A stretch of 11,535 nucleotides of DNA from the NCBI GenBank assembly GCA_020721025.1, contig DYNO01000105.1, forward strand, positions 1 to 11,535, written 5' to 3'. Source of the stretch: Thiomargarita sp. (GTDB lineage Bacteria; Pseudomonadota; Gammaproteobacteria; Beggiatoales; Beggiatoaceae). Numbering within the stretch: position 1 is the stretch's first letter; the number at the start of each line of letters is the position of its first letter. Positions 8,101 to 11,535 of this stretch are shown here, in pieces. A program made the translations under genes and the position numbers. A model generated the notes under the pieces. The model searched no databases. It saw only the letters and a list, made by a program, of their open reading frames with translations, and was not told the origin of the DNA.

Positions 8101-9432
8101 CATCTCGCGCAATTGTTCAGTCATAAAAATCAATGCTTTATTCAGTTGATCATGCTCTGACGACATGGTAATTTGACCGCTGTAATTTCCTTGGGCAATC
8201 GCGTTGGCTTGCTGAATGGTACTGTGCAAACTCTCTCTCAATTGACGAGCCGCGGCAATAATTTCCGTCACTTCATCAAGCCAATCATATTGAATTTCTT
8301 TATCGAGAACTCTACCCTGTGCCAAATTTTTCAGTAATTCATTAATTTGCAACAACGGCGATACTACCATCTGAGTAAACTGATTGGCGACGAAGATCAC
8401 CAAGATAACCACAGCAATGATGGAAAAAACAAAAATAAATTTGAAATTCTCCACAGCTGCCAATGCCATGCGTTCATCGGTTTGTTTGATTAATATCCAA
8501 TGTTGCGTCGAGCTTTCCAACGGTTTGATCTGTTGAAACGAGGATATCATATTGTTTTCAATCAACATTCCACTTGGTTTTTCCAAGATCGCTTTAGACA
8601 AATTGGGATACATCGCTTGGATGGAATCATTCAACTGTTGATTCAACAGCCTAGTTTTCTTCGTAGGATCAACCAAATAATTACCCGCCTGATCAAGCAA
8701 TAAGTAGCGAGAGGCATAACTATTTTTATTATCCTGTTGTTTTTGGTTCAATATCTTAAAAATGAATGAAATATCTATGGTGAATGCCATAATGCCGCGC
8801 AATTCCTTGTTTTCATCAATCACTGGGGCGGAATAAGTCATCGCCGGATAAATCTTATCATTCACATCCCTCAATGAACGTAACTCACTGATAAAAAATA
8901 AATTTTCTTTGGGATTTTTTAACACTTGCTCCACATAAGAAAACTGTTGCACATTTTTTAATTCCGCACTATCAACGAGTCGTGGCGGACGATTTTCAAA
9001 ATTCGTGAGGAATTCTCCTGCATTATCTTCAATACGCAATAATTCTTGTCCTTTGGGATCAATCAATTGCAACACGGCACACAGTTCTATCGAATCACAT
9101 AATGAAGCAAACGCATCTATCGTATCATTGAGCCATTTTTTTGTTTTATAAGGCTCGCCGATGTCACGCCAACTCATATAACGACTGAGTGTATAAAAAT
9201 TTGCCAACATTATCAAATTATTAGGGACACTCGCTAGATTTTTAGTAATTTGGTTGGCAATTGTTTCCACCTTTTCTGCGTCATCGGTGAGCACATTTTG
9301 CGTCAAAAAGTGTGCAGTTGAATTGTAACTGTAGTATCCTAACAAGGTGAATGGCACCACCGTCAGCAATAAAAACAGCAAACTGAGTTTCGTTTTAAGA
9401 CTGATGAAAAGAAAGCGGTAAAACATACGCAT
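5191..9432 (-). CDS. Hybrid sensor histidine kinase (periplasmic sensor-HAMP-GAF-HisKA-HATPase-three receivers)
   Basis: This 1413-residue inner-membrane kinase should autophosphorylate on a histidine and relay to its own receivers. Domains in order: membrane helix about 15-34; periplasmic Cache-like sensor about 35-328; second helix about 331-349; HAMP 350-405 with a second HAMP-like segment to about 445; GAF about 465-610; coiled coil 630-700; HisKA with H713 in MSHELRTPLN; ATPase with N-box (NNLLSNAFKF, 828-837), DSGIGIP (874-880) and GGTGLGLS (903-910); a low-complexity linker about 941-1020; receiver 1 (E1031-D-D, D1075, K1124); receiver 2, degenerate (E1154, D1197); receiver 3 (D1299-D-D, D1344, T1374, K1396). 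No HPt domain is present, so a separate phosphotransfer protein or output regulator is expected. The ATG at 9432 has AGG eight bases upstream. The binding-protein gene follows after 21 bases. The signal is unknown. Confidence 0.93.
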   Translation of the reverse strand: MRMFYRFLFISLKTKLSLLFLLLTVVPFTLLGYYSYNSTAHFLTQNVLTDDAEKVETIANQITKNLASVPNNLIMLANFYTLSRYMSWRDIGEPYKTKKWLNDTIDAFASLCDSIELCAVLQLIDPKGQELLRIEDNAGEFLTNFENRPPRLVDSAELKNVQQFSYVEQVLKNPKENLFFISELRSLRDVNDKIYPAMTYSAPVIDENKELRGIMAFTIDISFIFKILNQKQQDNKNSYASRYLLLDQAGNYLVDPTKKTRLLNQQLNDSIQAMYPNLSKAILEKPSGMLIENNMISSFQQIKPLESSTQHWILIKQTDERMALAAVENFKFIFVFSIIAVVILVIFVANQFTQMVVSPLLQINELLKNLAQGRVLDKEIQYDWLDEVTEIIAAARQLRESLHSTIQQANAIAQGNYSGQITMSSEHDQLNKALIFMTEQLREMTRKNAAQDWLKTGQAELNSKISGEQDIATLSRNILNFICRYLNMQIGVIYLLDEPENRLSSLQPSLKMIASYGYTRRKNLASQFALGEGLVGQAALERQAILISQVPDDYIHIQSGLGEAVPRHILVLPFLYEDGLKGIIELGGFEAFSDQHLEFLRQVAEAIAIATNTAQSRTKMQELLNQTQTQAEELQAQAEELQSQTEELQTQQEELRQTNDELQMRTRELERQKDEVREKNTVLERTQRDIEEKARELELASKYKSEFLANMSHELRTPLNSLLILAQLLSNNKAGNLNVKQVEYAKTIHSAGNDLLTLINEILDLSKVEAGKMDVHLEEILLPELAEITEHKFHHVAENKKLAFSVNYEKNLPPHIYTDGQRLKQILNNLLSNAFKFTATGSIRVEIGRPVVTDDFVRKIGLNPQKTIKFSVIDSGIGIPKDKLMLVFEAFQQADGTTNRRFGGTGLGLSISRQLSRLLGGDIHLSSEVDKGSIFTLYLPEHLETKSQNNSSTGIRPAVRSDKITSDEPAIPWAMNQVAESGMVTLTEQPQQSVESTKLYQQPQPVAPVEIEVEDDRFDLQAGDKFILVVEDDRKFSGILIELAREKDFKCILAEDGKTALQLAEQYQPNAIILDVGLPKVDGWTVMERLKDNPKTRHIPVHFMSAADHGRDARNMGAIGYLLKPVSMNELSEAFRRIEQFIANTLKNLVIVVENQLHQDKILDLVSNEGATVATFKTCDAAHGYLLKNATDCLILDIDLAQGTAVKFLQQLAADESLSQIPVIIYADRELTLSEEQMLQTCSSSLTVKAVRSPERLLDEATLFLHQLEAKLPNEKRKMLQMVHDKEAILRGKRVLVVDDDMRNTFALATVLEEREMEVIVAKNGKESLRLLDENPDISLVLMDIMMPEMDGYEAMRKIREQPRFRKLPMIALTAKAMKGDKAKCIEAGANDYLAKPVDTDKLVSLMRVWLYR
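7447..7551 (-). repeat. 21-base tandem repeats encoding EELQ heptads in the kinase coiled coil
   Basis: Within the kinase gene about five imperfect 21-base units encode residues 628-662, giving QAEELQA, QAEELQS, QTEELQT, QQEELRQ and TNDELQM. Each unit is one coiled-coil heptad. The repeat is part of the coding frame and is not a CRISPR array or an independent element. Unit-number change by slippage would alter helix length while keeping the reading frame. Confidence 0.8.
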
Positions 9433-9433
9433 G

Positions 9434-9443
9434 AGGTTAACCT
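9434..9443. repeat. AGGTTAACCT palindrome at the kinase start
   Basis: A perfect 10-base palindrome lies just upstream of the kinase ATG and contains its AGG ribosome-binding core. A protein bound here, or an RNA fold, could affect translation or transcription of the kinase; this is inference only. It shares the GGTT/AACC theme with the half-site cluster about 60 bases away. Confidence 0.4.
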
Positions 9444-9501
9444 GTTTTAAGTGATTAATAAATATCGTATTTTATAATTTAACGGCATGAATGACTATTT
9501 T

Positions 9502-9529
9502 AAACCGGTTTCTGAAACCTGACAGGTTT
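9502..9529. promoter_or_regulatory. Cluster of four alternating AAACC/GGTTT half-sites in a divergent intergenic region
   Basis: Between the divergent kinase and methyltransferase genes (a 150-base gap), AAACC (9502-9506), GGTTT (9507-9511), AAACC (9515-9519) and GGTTT (9525-9529) alternate in orientation. They create the perfect dyads AAACCGGTTT, GGTTTC-T-GAAACC and AAACCTG-A-CAGGTTT. This could be an operator for either gene or a small dispersed palindromic repeat with cruciform potential. I cannot tell these apart from one copy. No convincing -35/-10 pair stands out nearby. Confidence 0.45.
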
Positions 9530-9582
9530 GACTAAGCACTCGCCATTCTACCAAAACCCAATTCAAAAGTATTTGTGTTTTC

Positions 9583-10308
9583 ATGAACTATCGCACAATA
9601 AAACGATTACTCGCAAAAATTCGCCATTTTCCGCTGCATCCTCAATGGTTTGCCTATCGTGGAGAATCACAAAATCATCGTGCCATTGCCACCCATTTGT
9701 CAGGAATAATCTTAGACATCGGTTGTGCCAATCAATCCCTACGTCCCCTGATCGCCGCCGAACATCACTACATTGGACTAGATTATTATGACACTGCCTT
9801 ACACTGGTATCACACCCGCCCGCAAATTTTCGCCGACGCACAATACTTGCCATTTGCTGCGGAAAGTTTCGATAATGTCTTGTTATTAGACGTATTAGAA
9901 CATTTACCTCAACCAGAATTGTGTATTGCAGAAATTGCACGAATTTTGAAACCGCGCGGTCATTGCGTTCTCCAAGTGCCATTTTTATATCCTATTCACG
10001 ATAATCCGCTGGATTTTCAACGCTGGACGCTTTACGGATTACAACAACTCGCACAAAAATATTCACTGCGTATCACCGCGACCAAAATTACCGGTAAACC
10101 GTTAGAAACCGGCGCGCTCCTATTCAATATTGCGCTGACGAAAACGTTACTCAACTGGATAAAACAGCGGCATCCGGCGATAATCTTTGGAATTGGCATT
10201 CCGCCGCTCATTTTACTGGTGAACTTGGGTGCGTGGTGTTTCAGTTTATTGAGCATTGCCGATGAATTTATGCCACACAGCTATCAAATTATTTTGGAAA
10301 AAATTTAA
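9583..10308 (+). CDS. Class I SAM-dependent methyltransferase with hydrophobic C-terminus
   Basis: This 241-residue protein has a Methyltransf_11-type Rossmann fold. SAM motif I is ILDIGCANQSLRP (42-54), the acidic residue after strand 2 is D67 in YIGLDYYD, and D85 in DAQYLPFAAESFDNVL and the DVLEHL segment (103-108) mark motifs II-III. KPRGHCVLQVPF (123-134) is the usual following strand. A hydrophobic stretch at about 199-224 suggests membrane association. The acceptor is not identifiable. Its TAA abuts the ATG of the glycosyltransferase, so the two are probably translationally coupled and act on the same surface glycan or lipid-linked intermediate. The ribosome-binding site is weak, but the ATG at 9583 leaves a normal-length N-terminus before motif I. 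It is divergent from the kinase gene. Confidence 0.85.
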   Translation: MNYRTIKRLLAKIRHFPLHPQWFAYRGESQNHRAIATHLSGIILDIGCANQSLRPLIAAEHHYIGLDYYDTALHWYHTRPQIFADAQYLPFAAESFDNVLLLDVLEHLPQPELCIAEIARILKPRGHCVLQVPFLYPIHDNPLDFQRWTLYGLQQLAQKYSLRITATKITGKPLETGALLFNIALTKTLLNWIKQRHPAIIFGIGIPPLILLVNLGAWCFSLLSIADEFMPHSYQIILEKI

Positions 10309-11451
10309 ATGCAACATATTGTTATTATAAGCACTTCTTACCCAACGACGCAAGATGGCAGTGAAGCCGCCGGTTCATTTGTCGCAGATTTTGCCCAGCA
10401 ACTCGCCCAACAAGTACGAGTCAGTGTGATTGCCCCAAGTTTGCAAACTTCACAAGAACAAGTGCATGATAACCTAAAAATTTATCGTTTTCAAGTGCCA
10501 ATTTTACCACTTTCATCACTCAAACCGCATTATCCGCACCACTGGGTAAAAATTCTCGCCACGCTCAAGGCAGGAGAACAAACGTTAGAAAACTTGGCGA
10601 AAATTGAAAAAATCGACCATATCTTCGCTTTATGGGTGCTTCCTTCCGGTTATTGGGCACAACGGGTTGGCAAAAAACATCAAATTCCCTATTCTACTTG
10701 GGCATTGGGCAGCGATATTTGGAGTTTGGGCAAAATTCCTGTGTTGAAAACTTGGTTAAAATCGGTATTGCAAACCAGTCAAGTCAACTTTGCCGATGGT
10801 TATTTGCTGAAAACTTCTGTCGAACAGCTTTCACAACAAACTTGTCATTTCTTACCCAGCACCCGTCAGCTAACGATTGGAAAAATCAAGCAATTAGCCA
10901 CGCAGCCACCTTATAAATTTGCTTTTTTGGGGCGTTGGCATCCGAACAAGGGCATTGATATTTTATTGGACAGTTTGGCACAGTTGACCGATCACGATTG
11001 GGAAAAAATTGCAGCAATACAAATTTGTGGTGGCGGGATATTGGCGAATCAAGTTGAAAAAATGGTGAAAAAATTGCAGCAACGCGGTTTACCGATAACT
11101 TTGCGCGGTTATCTGAATAAATCTGAAGCGATAGAATTGTTTACTTGGGCTGACTTGGTTTTTTTACCGTCACGGATTGAAAGTATTCCGGTGGTTTTTT
11201 CAGATGCGATGAAATGTCGATGTCCGATTATCAGTATGCCGGTGGGAGATTTACCGCGCTTACTGCTTGATTATCAAGTCGGTGTTGTGGCGAAAACGGT
11301 TTCTGCCCCCGCGTTTACTTCAGCAATTCGAGACATGCTGACCCACACGCCACAAGAATTTACGGAGGAATTAGGAAGAGCCGCGCAAGATTTTAGCTTA
11401 GAACAGGCAGTGACGACTTTTTTACAAATTATCTCGACTCGTAAAATCTAA
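10309..11451 (+). CDS. Glycosyltransferase, GT4 type (GT-B fold)
   Basis: This 380-residue protein should transfer a sugar from a nucleotide-sugar donor during surface polysaccharide synthesis at the cytoplasmic face of the membrane. The N-terminal half has IISTSYPTTQDGSEAAGSFVAD (6-27), the usual opening strand and glycine-bearing loop. The C-terminal donor domain has FAFLGRWHPNKGIDILLDSL (204-223), IQICGGG (237-243), LRGYL (265-269) and SRIESIPVVFSDAM (288-301). The E-x7-E motif typical of the family reads E291-x7-D299. The start codon directly follows the methyltransferase stop with no spacer, pointing to coupled translation. Donor and acceptor cannot be inferred. Its last 30 bases overlap the end of a convergent acetyltransferase gene. 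Confidence 0.88.
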   Translation: MQHIVIISTSYPTTQDGSEAAGSFVADFAQQLAQQVRVSVIAPSLQTSQEQVHDNLKIYRFQVPILPLSSLKPHYPHHWVKILATLKAGEQTLENLAKIEKIDHIFALWVLPSGYWAQRVGKKHQIPYSTWALGSDIWSLGKIPVLKTWLKSVLQTSQVNFADGYLLKTSVEQLSQQTCHFLPSTRQLTIGKIKQLATQPPYKFAFLGRWHPNKGIDILLDSLAQLTDHDWEKIAAIQICGGGILANQVEKMVKKLQQRGLPITLRGYLNKSEAIELFTWADLVFLPSRIESIPVVFSDAMKCRCPIISMPVGDLPRLLLDYQVGVVAKTVSAPAFTSAIRDMLTHTPQEFTEELGRAAQDFSLEQAVTTFLQIISTRKI

Positions 11452-11535
11452 TTGCTTGATTAATTTGGCAGGAATTCCAGCATATAACGAACAACTTTGT
11501 AATTTTCCTGTCACCAAACTGCACGCCCCGACTAC
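11422..11535 (-). CDS. Left-handed beta-helix (hexapeptide) acetyltransferase, C-terminal fragment at window edge
   Basis: The - strand frame entering at the right edge encodes 37 residues ending in TAA at 11424-11422. The peptide begins VVGACSLVTGKLQSCSLYAGI and continues PAKLIKQLDF. This matches the last coils and closing PAK segment of hexapeptide-repeat O-acetyltransferases of the CysE/LacA/WbbJ kind, whose usual form is VVGAGSVV...AGNPAK. The rest lies beyond the window, so the substrate is unknown. Such enzymes commonly decorate sugars of surface polysaccharides, which agrees with the neighbouring glycosyltransferase. Its 3' end overlaps that gene tail to tail by 30 bases. Confidence 0.82.
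   Translation of the reverse strand, partial: VVGACSLVTGKLQSCSLYAGIPAKLIKQLDFTSRDNL

Noticed and set aside
9528..9556. TTGACT resembling a -35 element before the methyltransferase
   Set aside because: No acceptable -10 hexamer is found at 16-18 bases, so I do not call a promoter.
9581..9982. A 133-codon - strand open frame across the methyltransferase gene
   Set aside because: It is antisense to clear SAM-binding motifs and ends inside the methyltransferase start region with no supporting features.

Overview
The window looks like chromosomal DNA from a moderately AT-rich gammaproteobacterium. The gene content (an Rnf complex in the D-G-E order, an RlmJ rRNA methyltransferase, a very large hybrid sensor kinase with HAMP/GAF/three receivers, and surface-polysaccharide genes) would suit sulfur-oxidising Thiotrichales such as Beggiatoa relatives. 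That placement is an inference from gene style and composition, not from any marker gene or database comparison.

Layout from left to right. Bases 1-552 hold no confident gene: one forward frame is open from the left edge to just before rnfD except for a single TAA, and part of the stretch is very C-rich and G-poor on the + strand. Bases 553-3054 (+) carry rnfD, rnfG and rnfE, tightly spaced with a good ribosome-binding site before each, closed by a clear Rho-independent terminator at 3093-3132. rnfC, which normally lies directly before rnfD, is not recognisable here. Bases 3278-4105 (-) carry rlmJ. Bases 4210-9432 (-) form a two-gene unit: a 1413-residue hybrid histidine kinase followed 21 bp later by a lipoprotein of the SsuA/THI5 (NMT1) periplasmic-binding family with no permease or ATPase in view. 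Bases 9583-11451 (+) hold a class I SAM methyltransferase whose stop codon abuts the start of a GT4-type glycosyltransferase. At the right edge, on the - strand, is the last 37 codons of a left-handed beta-helix acetyltransferase, overlapping the tail of the glycosyltransferase.

Working together: RnfD/G/E are membrane parts of an ion-coupled ferredoxin:NAD oxidoreductase, and RnfA, B and C must be encoded elsewhere. The kinase and binding protein look like a sensory pair, in which the lipoprotein would bind a small solute and either present it to the kinase's periplasmic domain or share its signal; this is inference from gene order. The methyltransferase, glycosyltransferase and acetyltransferase suggest a surface glycan locus continuing beyond the right edge.

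The points most worth a second look are the altered flavinylation motif of RnfD (Ser-Ser-Ala-Ser in place of Ser/Thr-Gly-Ala-Thr), the apparent absence of rnfC, the orphan binding-protein/kinase pair, and a cluster of AAACC/GGTTT half-sites between the divergent kinase and methyltransferase genes. I found no RNA gene, CRISPR array, insertion sequence or attachment site.
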